Positions 1 through 9,960 of a stretch of DNA of 64,000 nucleotides are shown here, in pieces. The notes under the pieces were generated by a model. It was not told the DNA's origin, ran no database searches, and saw nothing but the letters and a program-made list of their open reading frames with translations. Both the position numbers and the translations under genes were made by a program. Positions within the stretch are counted from its first letter, which is position 1; each line of letters begins with the position of its first letter. Source of the stretch: Nonomuraea ceibae (GTDB lineage Bacteria; Actinomycetota; Actinomycetes; Streptosporangiales; Streptosporangiaceae); NCBI RefSeq assembly GCF_019396325.1, contig NZ_JAHKRO010000016.1, positions 1 to 64,000 on the forward strand. The letters run 5' to 3'.

Positions 1-839
1 TCGGCGGTGGCGGCGAGTTTGCGGAGGCGGCGCAGGGCCTCGGTGTCGATCGGCTTGCCCGTGGGTTTGCGGGCCGCCGTCTCCGGTCTGGGGCGCGCCG
101 GGGCGGGGTCGCGTACGCCGTCGAAGGCGCGCAGGCCCTGCGCCTCCGGTGCGGGGTCGGGGGCGGCGGGGGTGTCGCGTACGAGGCGCAGCTCGACCGG
201 GGCCGAAGGCGAGGGCACGGCCGAGGGCGCGGGCGAGGCCGACGACGAGGGCGCGGGTGACGACGGCTCGGGGGCGAGGGCGGGGGCGGCGGCGGTGGGG
301 CGGACGCGGGAGCCCCAGCGGACGGGCGGGTCGGCGAGCGGCGCCTGCGCGGCGGCCACGGCGGCGGCCGCCACGGCGGGGCGGACCTGGCGGGGCCCGG
401 TGACCCGTTCGGGGGCGCGCTTGCGCTCGGTCTGGCGGGCCTTACGGGGCTTCTTGACCTTCACCCGCTTGGGCGTGGCGTGCCAGACGCGCCCGGAGAA
501 CGTGATGGTCTCGGGCTCGGCCGCGGGCGACAGCCGGTACCAGGCGCGCGGCTGCCCCAGGTAGCGCAGCTGCGACTCCAGCAGCTCGGTCAGCCGTTTG
601 CCCTCGATGACGGGCCGGGTGGACAGCCAGGTGACGATGCCGGGCGGGACGAGGAAGAGCACGTGCCAGGGCATCTCGACGGGTACGCCGACGAGCCAGA
701 GCAGGAGCGACCACGGCACGAAGACGCCGACGAACACGCCGATCCAGACGATGGGCAGCGGCATGGGGAGCCGTAGGTCGTACAGCTTGTAGAGCCGCTT
801 CTCGATACGCCAGATGTTCGTGTACGTGGGCAGGTCCAC
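1..839 (-). CDS. TcpE-like conjugation-type membrane protein (partial, runs off left edge)
   Basis: The GTG at 839 is preceded by GAGGAGG five bases upstream. The N-terminus is a short amphipathic segment, then two closely spaced membrane segments (about residues 28-48 and 55-72) and a conserved block around STRPVIEGK, as in the TcpE family of Gram-positive conjugation proteins. After about residue 140 it becomes Lys/Arg-rich and then a long Ala/Pro/Ser low-complexity tail, which is still open at base 1. It follows TcpD- and TcpC-like genes on the same strand. Family role: inner membrane part of a type IV-like DNA transfer apparatus. Family assignment is by pattern and order; a chromosomal, non-mobile paralogue is equally possible. 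Confidence 0.6.
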   Translation of the reverse strand, partial: MDLPTYTNIWRIEKRLYKLYDLRLPMPLPIVWIGVFVGVFVPWSLLLWLVGVPVEMPWHVLFLVPPGIVTWLSTRPVIEGKRLTELLESQLRYLGQPRAWYRLSPAAEPETITFSGRVWHATPKRVKVKKPRKARQTERKRAPERVTGPRQVRPAVAAAAVAAAQAPLADPPVRWGSRVRPTAAAPALAPEPSSPAPSSSASPAPSAVPSPSAPVELRLVRDTPAAPDPAPEAQGLRAFDGVRDPAPARPRPETAARKPTGKPIDTEALRRLRKLAATA

Positions 840-893
840 GCGGTCCTCCTCTCCACCCGCTCGTTCATGACCGCGCGGAGGCGGTCCCAACCC

Positions 894-1178
894 TCACTGG
901 TTGATGCCCAGCGCGCCCGCGATCGCCTTGGCCGTCACCTCGATGATGTTGGGCACGTAGAAGATCACGCCGATGGCCACGGCCAGGATCAGGAACTGGA
1001 CGAAGCGCGTGATCTCGCGGGTGAAGAGGAAGAACAGCGCGACCACGGACACGACGACGAGGAACAGCGGGGCGAAGAACGCGCGCAGGAAGTCGGCGAG
1101 TCCTTCGGTGTTGACGCCCGTCGGTGCTGGTGTGGGCGTCATTTCGATGAGGTTGAGCACTATGGTTTTCAAGATCAC
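894..1178 (-). CDS. Small TcpD-like membrane protein
   Basis: 94 residues, GTG start with GGGAGG nine bases upstream. Residues 1-30 are a polar lead with a Thr/Pro-rich stretch; two hydrophobic segments follow (about 35-52 and 60-82), ending in an amphipathic helix. No catalytic motif. It sits 45 bases after the TcpC-like gene and 54 bases before the TcpE-like gene, so the three form one minus-strand operon. Small two-TM proteins occupy this place in Tcp-type conjugation loci; the name rests mainly on that position. Confidence 0.55.
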   Translation of the reverse strand: MILKTIVLNLIEMTPTPAPTGVNTEGLADFLRAFFAPLFLVVVSVVALFFLFTREITRFVQFLILAVAIGVIFYVPNIIEVTAKAIAGALGINQ

Positions 1179-1223
1179 TTCTTGTCCTCCCGGGGGGTGC
1201 CGATCAGCAGCGCGGTCGTGCGT

Positions 1224-2222
1224 CTACCCAACGGCCCTACCGGCACCGCGGATGTCGTCGACGTACCATTTGTCGCCCTGCTTCTCGACAGTGAGGCGGT
1301 AAGCCTGCTGGAGGCGGCCGGACACCGCTTCGGGGTTGTTGGCCTCGTCCGCGGGCGGCGTGCCGTCGGGCACGATCCACACCACGACCGCCTGGATCTC
1401 ACGGGTGGCACCCCCCACAGGCACCACGACACTCTTGAGCTCGCCGAAGGTGAACGCGCCCGCGAAGGTGGGCAGGCTCGTGCCGGCGGTCACGTAACGC
1501 TGCAGCTCGACGGTGTTGCCCAGCGCGTAGTAGCGGAAGAAGCCCTCGAGCTGCGGCTTGAGCTCGGCGGCCGCCACGTCGTCGCTCTCGGGCGCGGCCA
1601 CCTGCGGCAGCTCGGCCGGCGCGGGAGCGGGCAGGATGGCGGGCCAGCCGGAGACGACGAACCTGTCGTCGGAGTAGTAGAGCGGCACCGACAGGTGAAG
1701 CCTGCGGGAGCCCGACTGGAACGCGACGGTGACGATCGCGTTGTTGTCGTCGCTGACCTGGATGTCGTACGGCTGGATCGCCACGGCGCCGAGCTTGCCG
1801 TTGCCGTCCCAGCCCATCTGCTGGTCCATGCCGTCGGCCATGAACGCGGCCAGCTTGCCGGACCTGCTCACGGCGTCGTCGGGGCTGAAATTCAGGTAAA
1901 CGCCGGCGAACTGCGCGGCGAACGCCATGCCACGGTCCGCCGGGAACGAGCTGCCCGGTTGGGCGGCCGCATTCGGCGCGGCGGCGTTTTGGCCGGTAAA
2001 CCGCTCAAAAGGGGCACGGATCCCATTCACCACGATAACCACAATAAGCGCCCAGAGAATGATGCGCCCGGTCCACACCAGCCATCGCCCGCCGCCGCCC
2101 GACCAGCCTCCGCGCCGCGGCCTGTGCGGAGGCGGCGCGTCGAAGTCGTGTTCAGGGCGTGCGGAAAGGCCGGGGTCGCCAGCGATCCGAGGACCGTGCT
2201 GGACGGTTGACCTACGAGCCAT
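1224..2222 (-). CDS. TcpC-like conjugal transfer protein
   Basis: 332 residues. The N-terminus is basic and Pro/Gly-rich (residues 1-45), then one membrane helix (WTGRIILWALIVVIVVNGI), then two NTF2-like lobes predicted outside (about 85-185 and 200-330), ending in DKWYVDDIRG. This is the bitopic TcpC architecture (family PF12642), which in conjugative elements localises the transfer complex. I prefer the ATG at 2222 over the GTG at 2225 because GGAGG lies four bases before the ATG but only one before the GTG. First gene of the three-gene minus operon reaching the left edge. No relaxase, coupling ATPase or integrase is visible in the window. Confidence 0.7.
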   Translation of the reverse strand: MARRSTVQHGPRIAGDPGLSARPEHDFDAPPPHRPRRGGWSGGGGRWLVWTGRIILWALIVVIVVNGIRAPFERFTGQNAAAPNAAAQPGSSFPADRGMAFAAQFAGVYLNFSPDDAVSRSGKLAAFMADGMDQQMGWDGNGKLGAVAIQPYDIQVSDDNNAIVTVAFQSGSRRLHLSVPLYYSDDRFVVSGWPAILPAPAPAELPQVAAPESDDVAAAELKPQLEGFFRYYALGNTVELQRYVTAGTSLPTFAGAFTFGELKSVVVPVGGATREIQAVVVWIVPDGTPPADEANNPEAVSGRLQQAYRLTVEKQGDKWYVDDIRGAGRAVG

Positions 2223-2587
2223 CACGCCTCCGCTCGCGCCAATCCCCCCGGCTGGCGCGGTGTCGTCCGTTGCCGATCCCCATCATCCGCGGTGAAGCAG
2301 TCACCCTATCCGGTCTCCGCCATTGTTCCAGGAAAGCCACGCCCATGCTGCAAGCATCGCCGTCCGGGGGCAAACCGAGTGCGCATGGGACGCATCGGAG
2401 CGCCGACTTGTGTGCGTTCCCTGTCGAATGGGCATTTGACCAGGCCAGAGACCTAAAAACGCATAACCCGGTGGCCACCTATTCCTGTCCATATGGCGTC
2501 AGGGGTGCTCTGACCTGCGATTTCCTCCTGAAAACAGGAACGGCCGCCTTGCCCGGCAGCGGGCAGGCGGCACGTCCGTATAGGGGG
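2223..2587. other. Intergenic region upstream of the Tcp-like operon
   Basis: 365 bases without a credible gene. GC content is lower than the flanks between about 2440 and 2540. It must carry the promoter of the leftward Tcp-like operon near 2223 and it holds the hairpin at 2543-2571 beyond the end of the neighbouring small gene. I see no repeat, RNA gene or attachment-like sequence. Confidence 0.5.
2543..2571 (-). terminator. Strong hairpin, probable terminator
   Basis: Arms GCCGCCTTGCCCG and CGGGCAGGCGGC pair with a single bulged base around a four-base loop. It begins 16 bases past the stop of the small minus-strand gene at 2588. No U-tract, which is usual for actinobacterial terminators. 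Confidence 0.5.
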
Positions 2588-2899
2588 TCAGGCCGGCTCG
2601 GGCCCCTGGTCGCCGACCGGCCTGCGGCGGCTGTGGAGGTCGACGACGGTCGGGGGCGCAGCCGGCGGTACGGCCCGCTCCAGCGACCCGCGCAGCTCCG
2701 CGAGCATCGTCCTGGCGTCGCCTCCGCGCGTGCGGGTGGCCAGCTCCTCCTGTTCGTCCACCTTCCTGCGCAGATATGCCTCCCGGTTGACGCGCAGGCC
2801 GTACATGAGCTCCACCCTGAGCAGGGCCAGCTCCTCCTCCAGGGTGATGCCCGCGAGCTTCGGCACCGGACGACGTCGGCGGATGATGCGACGGATCAT
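2588..2899 (-). CDS. Hypothetical basic protein
   Basis: 103 residues from the ATG at 2899, chosen because GGGAGG lies five bases upstream; an in-frame extension to 2986 lacks a ribosome site. The protein opens with an Arg-rich stretch (MIRRIIRRRRPVPKLAG), then a predicted helical core of alternating Leu/Glu/Arg (about residues 20-75, LEEELALLRVELMYGLRV), and a Pro-rich tail. It could be a small coiled-coil or nucleic-acid/membrane-surface binding protein. I do not recognise a family. It lies downstream of the methyltransferase on the same strand. Confidence 0.5.
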   Translation of the reverse strand: MIRRIIRRRRPVPKLAGITLEEELALLRVELMYGLRVNREAYLRRKVDEQEELATRTRGGDARTMLAELRGSLERAVPPAAPPTVVDLHSRRRPVGDQGPEPA

Positions 2900-2978
2900 G
2901 AGGGCCTCCCGATTCAGCGTGAACGCCGTGACGATTCGACGCGCAAACTCGCCGGGTGGTTGACGCGGAAGTTGTCCC

Positions 2979-3701
2979 TCAGGCAACGAACCGGGCGACG
3001 AACACGAACTCCCGCCCCGGCCGGTCCGGCGCGTCGCGCACGTCCTCGACCCGGAAGCCCGCCGCGACCAGCGACCGCTCGACCTCGTCCCGCTCCCGGA
3101 ACCGCAGCGTCGAGTCGGACGTGACCACGTCCCCGCCGTCGCCGAACACGTACGTGTGCCGGAAGGTCACGAGCGGGCCGGACACGTCCAGCACCTCGCA
3201 CCAGGTCTCCACCCCGCCGACGCCCGCGATCTCCACCCGCCTGCGGGTACGGTCGCGCGTCCACTCCAGCCAGGCGCGCCGGGCGGGAACGCGGGTCTCG
3301 AAGGCCAGCACGCCCTCCGGCCGCAGCGCCGCCCGGATGCCGCGCAGCGTGGCCTGCCAGTCGTCGTCGGTGAGGAAGACCTGGGCCACGTTCGCGGTCA
3401 TCACGGCCAGATCCACGCGCAGCGGCGGCAGCGTGGTGGCGTCGCCGTGGATCCACCGCACCGCGCCGCACTTGCCGCGCGCCACGTCCAGCGACGCCTG
3501 CGCCGGGTCGACGCCGACCACCTCGACGCCGCGCGCGGCCAGCAGGCACGCGAACGTGCCCGTGCCGCAGCCCACGTCGAGCACCCGCCGCGCGCCGAAC
3601 TCCGCCACCATCGCCGCATAGGCGTCGAGGTCGCTCCGGTCGGGGTCGAGCGGGTCGTAGATCCGGGCCAGCCGGGGGTCGGCGAAGATCGCGTCGGGCA
3701 C
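2979..3701 (-). CDS. SAM-dependent class I methyltransferase
   Basis: 240 residues, GTG start. Residues 38-50 hold the SAM-binding motif I (RVLDVGCGTGTFA), followed by the acidic end of strand 2 (VVGVDPAQ) and a motif near GDATTLPP, then FETRVPAR; the layout is the methyltransferase domain 11/25 type that alkylates a small molecule. Substrate is unknown. The gene starts nine bases after ychF on the same strand, and a TAACGT -10-like element overlaps the ychF stop (3708-3713) six bases before the GTG, so it may be read both from ychF and from its own leaderless start. Confidence 0.8.
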   Translation of the reverse strand: MPDAIFADPRLARIYDPLDPDRSDLDAYAAMVAEFGARRVLDVGCGTGTFACLLAARGVEVVGVDPAQASLDVARGKCGAVRWIHGDATTLPPLRVDLAVMTANVAQVFLTDDDWQATLRGIRAALRPEGVLAFETRVPARRAWLEWTRDRTRRRVEIAGVGGVETWCEVLDVSGPLVTFRHTYVFGDGGDVVTSDSTLRFRERDEVERSLVAAGFRVEDVRDAPDRPGREFVFVARFVA

Positions 3702-3710
3702 GCGCCCACG

Positions 3711-4787
<1,077 letters not shown>

Positions 4788-4795
4788 GTCCAGCG

Positions 4796-4801
4796 AGTTT
4801 A
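4796..4801 (-). promoter_or_regulatory. -10 element of leaderless ychF promoter
   Basis: TAAACT on the minus strand ends eight bases before the GTG of ychF, so transcription should begin at or next to the start codon. No Shine-Dalgarno sequence lies between. Confidence 0.5.
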
Positions 4802-4856
4802 CTGTGTCGCGTGTCGGGACCCGTCCCGGCGCGGCAGGGCTGCCATCATCGTGTGG

Positions 4857-6113
4857 ATGGATGTCGTCTCCCTCCTCATCGGGCTGCTCGTCGGCGCGGC
4901 CATCGGATTCCTGGTGGCCCGCACGCGGGCGGCGGTGCGGGTGGCCGAGTCCGACGCGCGCGCCAAGGCCGCCGCCGACAAGCTCGTCTACGTCGAGGAG
5001 CAGCTCGCCGAACGCTTCCAGGCCCTGTCCACGCGGGCGCTCGACGTCAACAACGTGCGCTTCCTGGAGCTGGCCGAGACGCGGCTGGCCGCCACCCGCG
5101 CCGAGGCCACCGGCGACCTCGACCAGCGCAGGCAGGCCGTCGAACACCTGGTGGAGCCGCTGAAGGACGCGCTGGCGCGGGTCGAGTCGCAGCTGCGCGA
5201 CACCGAGTCGGGACGCCGGGCCGCGAGCGCCGAACTGGCCCAGCAGATGGAGTTCGTCCGGCAGAGTCACGAGCAGCTCCGCGCCCAGACGACGGCGCTG
5301 GTGCGCGCCCTGCAACGGCCCGAGGCGCGCGGGCGCTGGGGCGAGATGCAGCTGCGCCGCGTCGCCGAGATCGCCGGGATGCAGCGCCACTGCGACTTCG
5401 ACGAACAGGTCACCGAGGGCGCGATGCGGCCCGACATGGTGGTGCGCCTGGCCGGCCGCAAGAACATCGTGGTCGACTCCAAGGTCTCGCTCGCCGCCTA
5501 CCTGGAGGCCGCCGAGGCCGCCGACGAGTCACTGGCCTCCGTACGCCTCGACGCCCACGCCCGCCACATCCGCGAGCACATCGACCGGCTGGCCGCCAAG
5601 TCCTACTGGCAGGGGTTCAACCCGTCGCCGGAGTTCGTCGTCCTGTTCATCCCGGGCGAGGCGTTCCTGTCACCGGCGCTGGAGCGCGACCCCGGGCTGC
5701 TGGAGTACGCGATGGCCCGCCGGGTGCACATCGCCACCCCGACGACGCTGATCACCATGCTGCGCACCGCCCACTACGCCTGGCAGCAGGCCGCGCTCAG
5801 CGAGAACGCCCGCGCGGTGTTCGAACTGGGCAAGGAGCTGTACGAAAGACTGTCCTCGATGGGCCGCAACGTGGAGTCGCTGGGCCGTTCGCTGGCGCGT
5901 ACGGTGGAGGCGTACAACAAGACGGTCGGCTCCCTGGAGAGCCGGGTCCTCGTCACCGCGCGCAAGCTGCACGATCTGGGCGTGGTCGACGGCGAGCTGG
6001 CCACGCCCGAGACGCTCGAAGGCGTGCCCAGGCCCCTGGCCTCCCCCGAACTGCTCGAAACCACGTCTCTCCTCCCGCACACGAACGGTAAGTTGGCCAA
6101 CGGGTCGCAATAA
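4857..6113 (+). CDS. rmuC: DNA recombination protein RmuC
   Basis: 418 residues. One N-terminal membrane helix (VVSLLIGLLVGAAIGFLVA), a long coiled coil (about 25-150), then the RmuC nuclease-fold domain with GRWGEMQLRRVAEIAGM and VVDSKVSLAAYLEA. RmuC limits inversions and rearrangements at replication forks; the membrane anchor plus coiled coil is typical. ATG 4857 gives the expected N-terminus; CATCAT lies seven bases upstream and may be a weak leaderless -10. Shares a 69-base divergent promoter region with ychF. Confidence 0.9.
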   Translation: MDVVSLLIGLLVGAAIGFLVARTRAAVRVAESDARAKAAADKLVYVEEQLAERFQALSTRALDVNNVRFLELAETRLAATRAEATGDLDQRRQAVEHLVEPLKDALARVESQLRDTESGRRAASAELAQQMEFVRQSHEQLRAQTTALVRALQRPEARGRWGEMQLRRVAEIAGMQRHCDFDEQVTEGAMRPDMVVRLAGRKNIVVDSKVSLAAYLEAAEAADESLASVRLDAHARHIREHIDRLAAKSYWQGFNPSPEFVVLFIPGEAFLSPALERDPGLLEYAMARRVHIATPTTLITMLRTAHYAWQQAALSENARAVFELGKELYERLSSMGRNVESLGRSLARTVEAYNKTVGSLESRVLVTARKLHDLGVVDGELATPETLEGVPRPLASPELLETTSLLPHTNGKLANGSQ

Positions 6114-6128
6114 AGGGGGGCGGGTCCG

Positions 6129-6638
6129 ATGACCGGGAAAGGCAAGAGATCTGCCGTCAGGCTGACCGCCCGCGGCGCCATCGCGCTCACGCTGCTCGCC
6201 ACGCTCGCCGGCTACGTGCTGGCCGCGGTCGCCGGCATCGAGGCGCTGGTCGGGGTCGCGTTCGTGGCGGCGTGCCTGCTCGCGGTGCTCCTGGTCAATC
6301 CACGCGAGCTGCTGTCGCTGGTCGTCACGCCGCCGCTGGTGTTCTTCGTCGCCACCCTCTTCGTCGAGCTCGGGCGGGCGCTCAGCTCCGTGGGCATCGT
6401 GCAGTCGCTGGCGCTCGGCCTCTACAGCTCGCTGTCACGCGGCGCGCCCTGGCTGTTCGCCGGCTCGGCCGTGGTGCTCGGCATCGCCTGGGGGCGCGGC
6501 CTGCGCGACAACGTGCGTGAGCTGCGCGAGGAGCTGCGGGCGGGCGCCGACGTGCCGCGCCCGCGCCAGCCGTTCGTCCCCGAGCCCGAGGGCTACTTCG
6601 AGCCGAAGGTCTACGGCACCCCCCGGGGCGACGACTAG
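6129..6638 (+). CDS. DUF6542 membrane protein
   Basis: 169 residues with three or four hydrophobic helices between residues 15 and 125 and a polar C-terminal tail (RELREELRAGAD onward, Pro-rich). This matches the actinobacterial DUF6542 proteins that sit beside ispH or ychF. Function unknown; a membrane scaffold role is only a guess. It follows rmuC by 15 bases with a GGGGGG ribosome site and is likely co-transcribed. It ends at a perfect palindrome shared with convergent ispH. Confidence 0.7.
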   Translation: MTGKGKRSAVRLTARGAIALTLLATLAGYVLAAVAGIEALVGVAFVAACLLAVLLVNPRELLSLVVTPPLVFFVATLFVELGRALSSVGIVQSLALGLYSSLSRGAPWLFAGSAVVLGIAWGRGLRDNVRELREELRAGADVPRPRQPFVPEPEGYFEPKVYGTPRGDD

Positions 6639-6660
6639 CCCGTACGGGATCCCGTACGGG
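6639..6660. terminator. Perfect 22-base palindrome, probable bidirectional terminator
   Basis: Two copies of CCCGTACGGG joined by AT give a sequence identical to its own reverse complement. It begins directly after the TAG of the DUF6542 gene and lies 12 bases beyond the stop of convergent ispH. Confidence 0.55.
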
Positions 6661-6671
6661 CCGATCGTGGG

Positions 6672-7637
6672 TCAGGACGCGCGCAGGTCCTTGCGGAGCT
6701 CGTGCGGCAGGGCGAAACGCATGCTCTCCTGCACCGGCTCGACCTCCTCCACGTCGCCGAACCCGTGGCCGGCCAGCCGCTCGAGCACCTGCTCGACCAG
6801 CTCCTCCGGCACGGACGCACCGCTGGTGACGCCGACGGTGGTGACGCCGTCGAGCCACTCGTCACGGATGAACGAGGCGTTGTCGACCAGGTAGGAGGCG
6901 TCGGCGCCGTAGTCCTTGGCCACCTCGACCAGGCGCTTGGAGTTGGACGAGTTCTCCGAGCCGACGACGATCACGAGCTGCGACTGCGCGGCGATCTCCT
7001 TGACGGCGACCTGCCGGTTCTGCGTCGCGTAGCAGATGTCGTCGCTCGGCGGGTCGATGAGCGTCGGGAAGCGCTCCTTGAGCCGGGCCACGGTCTCGGT
7101 CGTCTCATCGACCGACAGCGTCGTCTGCGACAGCCAGACGAGCTTGCTCGGGTCCTTCACCTGGACGCGGTCGACCGAGTCGAGGCCGTCGACGAGCTGG
7201 ATGTGGTCGGGCGCCTCGCCGGAGGTGCCCTCCACCTCCTCATGCCCCTCGTGCCCGATGAGCAGGATGTCGTAGTCCTGGCTCGCGAAGCGCTTGGCCT
7301 CGTTGTGCACCTTCGTCACCAGCGGGCAGGTGGCGTCGATGGTGCGCAGGCCGCGCTCCTTGGCCTCGCCGTGCACGGCGGGCGAGACGCCGTGCGCCGA
7401 GAACACCACGATCTCGCCCTCGGGCACCTCTTCGGTCTCCTCGACGAAGATGGCCCCCTTGGCCTCGAGCGTCTTGACCACGTGCGTGTTGTGCACGATC
7501 TGCTTGCGCACGTAGATCGGCGCGCCGTACTGCTCCAAGGCCTTCTCGACCGCGACAACGGCTCGATCGACTCCGGCGCAGTAGCCGCGCGGCCTGGCCA
7601 CGAGGACGCGGCGGGAAGTGGACGTCTGGGGCTCCAT
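6672..7637 (-). CDS. ispH: 4-hydroxy-3-methylbut-2-enyl diphosphate reductase
   Basis: 321 residues. The three iron-sulfur ligand cysteines are visible in [22 protein letters not shown] and ICYATQNRQ. The enzyme makes IPP and DMAPP as the last step of the non-mevalonate isoprenoid pathway, feeding the isoprenyl transferase at 42.4-43.2 kb among others. The ATG at 7637 is chosen because TAGCAT (7645-7650) lies seven bases upstream, giving a leaderless mRNA; the in-frame extension to 7667 is not needed. Convergent with the DUF6542 gene. Confidence 0.95.
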   Translation of the reverse strand: MEPQTSTSRRVLVARPRGYCAGVDRAVVAVEKALEQYGAPIYVRKQIVHNTHVVKTLEAKGAIFVEETEEVPEGEIVVFSAHGVSPAVHGEAKERGLRTIDATCPLVTKVHNEAKRFASQDYDILLIGHEGHEEVEGTSGEAPDHIQLVDGLDSVDRVQVKDPSKLVWLSQTTLSVDETTETVARLKERFPTLIDPPSDDICYATQNRQVAVKEIAAQSQLVIVVGSENSSNSKRLVEVAKDYGADASYLVDNASFIRDEWLDGVTTVGVTSGASVPEELVEQVLERLAGHGFGDVEEVEPVQESMRFALPHELRKDLRAS

Positions 7638-7644
7638 ACTTCTT

Positions 7645-7650
7645 ATGCTA
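7645..7650 (-). promoter_or_regulatory. -10 element of leaderless ispH promoter
   Basis: TAGCAT on the minus strand, seven bases before the ispH ATG, with no ribosome binding site between. Confidence 0.5.
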
Positions 7651-7738
7651 CGTGGAACGACCAGCAAGCCCGAGCGTGCGCGGTTGCCCGCCTTTTGCCA
7701 GACTGGCCGTCCAATACTGACCTCCCAGGGAGACGTAC

Positions 7739-8722
7739 ATGTCCCTCAGCGACGTGATACGCAACATCACCAAGACCGTCACCGACAAGGACGAGCTCAA
7801 GGGCAAGGCCCGTGACCTGCCCGTCCTCTTCGTCCAGGGCACGCTCAGCATCGCCGGGCACGCCCTCCAGTTCGTCGACCGGGTGAAGAACTCGATCAAG
7901 GGACTGGGGAGCAAGGAAGAGGAGGAGAAGCAGGAGGAGCGCGACTCCCGTCCCGCCGACGCGGTTGCCGCCGAGGAGGAGGACAAGCCGGCCCGCAGGG
8001 AGCCGGTCATCTTCGCGCCCCGGCCCGACGCCGCCGCGCCCAACGGCACCTCCAAGACCAAGCCCGACCCGGTCATCTTCACCCCGGCGCCCAAGCAGGA
8101 CGAGGCCCAGGCCGAGGCCGTCCACAAGCCCGCCGCCGAGGCCGCCGCCGCTCCCCAGCCCAAGCCCGCCCCCACGGAGGCCAAGCCGGAGCCCGCCGCC
8201 CCGGAGGCCAAGCCCGAGGCCGCCGCCGACCTCAAGGCCGAGCCCGCCACCGAGCCCAAGCCGGAGCCCGTCGCCGAGCCCGAGGCCGCTCCGGAGCCCG
8301 CCGCCGAGGTCAAGCCGGAGGCCGCTGCCGCGCCTGAGCCGTCCGTGGCCGAGAAGCCGAAGGCCAAGCCCAAGGCCGCCGCCAAGCCCGCCGCGAAGGC
8401 GCCCGCCAAGACCAGCACGCCCAAGGCTCCCAAGGCCGCGAAGGCCGACAAGCTGGCCGAGGCGGTCGAGGCCACTCCCGCCAAGGAGGCCCCCGCGCAG
8501 GAGACCGCTCCGGCCGTGGCCACCCCGGTGAAGGAGACGGGCCTGGTGGAGCCGATGCCCGGCTACTCCGAGCTGAGCGTCGCCTCGCTGCGCGCCCGGA
8601 TGCGCGGCAAGTCCGCCGAGCAGATCGGCGCCTGCCTCGCCTACGAGCAGGCGACGGCCGCCCGCCCCGAGGTCGTCAAGATGTACGAGAACCGGCTGGC
8701 CAAGCTGCAGGCCGGGGAATAG
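7739..8722 (+). CDS. Rv1109c-type lipid droplet-associated protein with Ala/Pro/Lys/Glu-rich middle
   Basis: 327 residues. The N-terminal 60 residues are conserved-looking ([14 protein letters not shown], then a hydrophobic amphipathic stretch); residues 65-275 are low-complexity AAPEPKPEA-type sequence; the last 50 residues form a compact helical module ([33 protein letters not shown]) that I recognise from mycobacterial Rv1109c homologues, annotated as lipid droplet-associated. Position between ispH and xseA matches that family's neighbourhood. The middle part is far longer than in mycobacteria and works as a spacer or surface-binding tail. GGGAGA precedes the ATG. Confidence 0.65.
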   Translation: MSLSDVIRNITKTVTDKDELKGKARDLPVLFVQGTLSIAGHALQFVDRVKNSIKGLGSKEEEEKQEERDSRPADAVAAEEEDKPARREPVIFAPRPDAAAPNGTSKTKPDPVIFTPAPKQDEAQAEAVHKPAAEAAAAPQPKPAPTEAKPEPAAPEAKPEAAADLKAEPATEPKPEPVAEPEAAPEPAAEVKPEAAAAPEPSVAEKPKAKPKAAAKPAAKAPAKTSTPKAPKAAKADKLAEAVEATPAKEAPAQETAPAVATPVKETGLVEPMPGYSELSVASLRARMRGKSAEQIGACLAYEQATAARPEVVKMYENRLAKLQAGE

Positions 8723-8748
8723 TCGGCGCGGCACCGTAGGCTTCGGGC

Positions 8749-9960
8749 ATGAGCTCGAAGACCACCCCCGAGGCGCCCCTGCCGGTCCGCACCGTCCTGC
8801 AGATGGTGGGCGGCTGGATCGGCAAGCTGGGCACGGTGTGGGTCGAGGGTCAGATCACCGACCTGAGCGCCCGCGGCGGCACGGTCTTCCTGACGTTGCG
8901 CGACCCGGTGGCCAACGTGTCGGCCCGGGTCACGGCCCCGCGCGGCGTCTACGAGGCGACCGAGCCGCGCCCGGCCGACGGCGCGCGGGTCGTGGTGCAC
9001 GTCAAGCCGGACTTCTGGGTCAACAGGGGCTCGTTCGCCTTCACGGCGCTGGAGATCCGCCCGGTGGGCGTCGGCGAGCTGCTGGCGCGCCTTGAGCGGC
9101 TGCGCCGGCTGCTGGCGGCCGAGGGCCTGTTCAACGCCGACAGGAAGCGGCGGCTGCCGTTCCTGCCGGGCACGGTGGGGCTGATCTGCGGCCGCGACTC
9201 GGCGGCCGAGCGCGACGTGCTGGAGAACGCCAGGCGTCGCTGGCCGGCGGTGCGGTTCAAGGTCGAGGAGGTCGCGGTCCAGGGCCCTTACGCGGTGGGC
9301 GAGGTGACCGAGGCGCTGTCCAGGCTCGACGCCGACTCCTCGGTCGAGGTGATCGTCATCGCCCGGGGCGGCGGGTCGCTGGAGGATCTGCTGCCGTTCT
9401 CCGACGAGACGCTGGTCAGGGCCGTGGCCGCGTCCCGCACGCCGGTGGTGAGCGCGATCGGCCACGAGCAGGACAGCCCGCTGCTCGACCTGGTGGCCGA
9501 CGTACGCGCCTCCACCCCGACCGACGCCGCCAAGAAGGTGGTGCCCGACGTCGGCGAGCAGCTCACGCTGGTCCGCCAGTTGCGTGACCGGGGCCGCCGG
9601 GTGGTGGGCGGCTGGCTCGACCGCGAGATGTCGTGGCTGACCTCGGTGCGCTCCCGCCCTTCGCTGGCCGATCCGGTGCGCGAGCTGGAGCGCCGCGCCG
9701 AGCAGGTCGACGCGCTGCGCGAGCGGGCCAGGCGTTCGCTGACGTCCTCGCTCGACCGGGCCGGCGACGATCTCACGCACGTACGGGCGCGTCTGGTCGC
9801 CCTGTCGCCCGCGGCCACGCTGGAGCGCGGTTACGCGATCGTCCAGCACCCGTCGGGTGAGGTGGTGCGGCGGGCCGCCGACATCGAGCCGGGCGCCGTG
9901 CTCACGGTGCGGCTGCCGGACGACCGGGTGACGGTGCGCGCGGAGCCTGCCGGGGAGTGA
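8749..9960 (+). CDS. xseA: Exodeoxyribonuclease VII large subunit
   Basis: 403 residues. OB-fold at about 15-105 ([21 protein letters not shown]), then the catalytic domain with [17 protein letters not shown] and [18 protein letters not shown] and the STPTDAA block. With XseB it degrades single-stranded DNA. TAGGCT at 8737-8742 lies six bases before the ATG, indicating a leaderless start. Unlike the usual xseA-xseB operon, xseB here is 1.1 kb away on the other strand. The last 59 bases overlap the 3' end of a convergent TetR gene. Confidence 0.95.
   Translation: MSSKTTPEAPLPVRTVLQMVGGWIGKLGTVWVEGQITDLSARGGTVFLTLRDPVANVSARVTAPRGVYEATEPRPADGARVVVHVKPDFWVNRGSFAFTALEIRPVGVGELLARLERLRRLLAAEGLFNADRKRRLPFLPGTVGLICGRDSAAERDVLENARRRWPAVRFKVEEVAVQGPYAVGEVTEALSRLDADSSVEVIVIARGGGSLEDLLPFSDETLVRAVAASRTPVVSAIGHEQDSPLLDLVADVRASTPTDAAKKVVPDVGEQLTLVRQLRDRGRRVVGGWLDREMSWLTSVRSRPSLADPVRELERRAEQVDALRERARRSLTSSLDRAGDDLTHVRARLVALSPAATLERGYAIVQHPSGEVVRRAADIEPGAVLTVRLPDDRVTVRAEPAGE

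Noticed and set aside
1..2222. Integrative conjugative element boundary
   Set aside because: No integrase, tRNA-derived attachment site or direct repeat is visible on the right side, so no boundary can be drawn.
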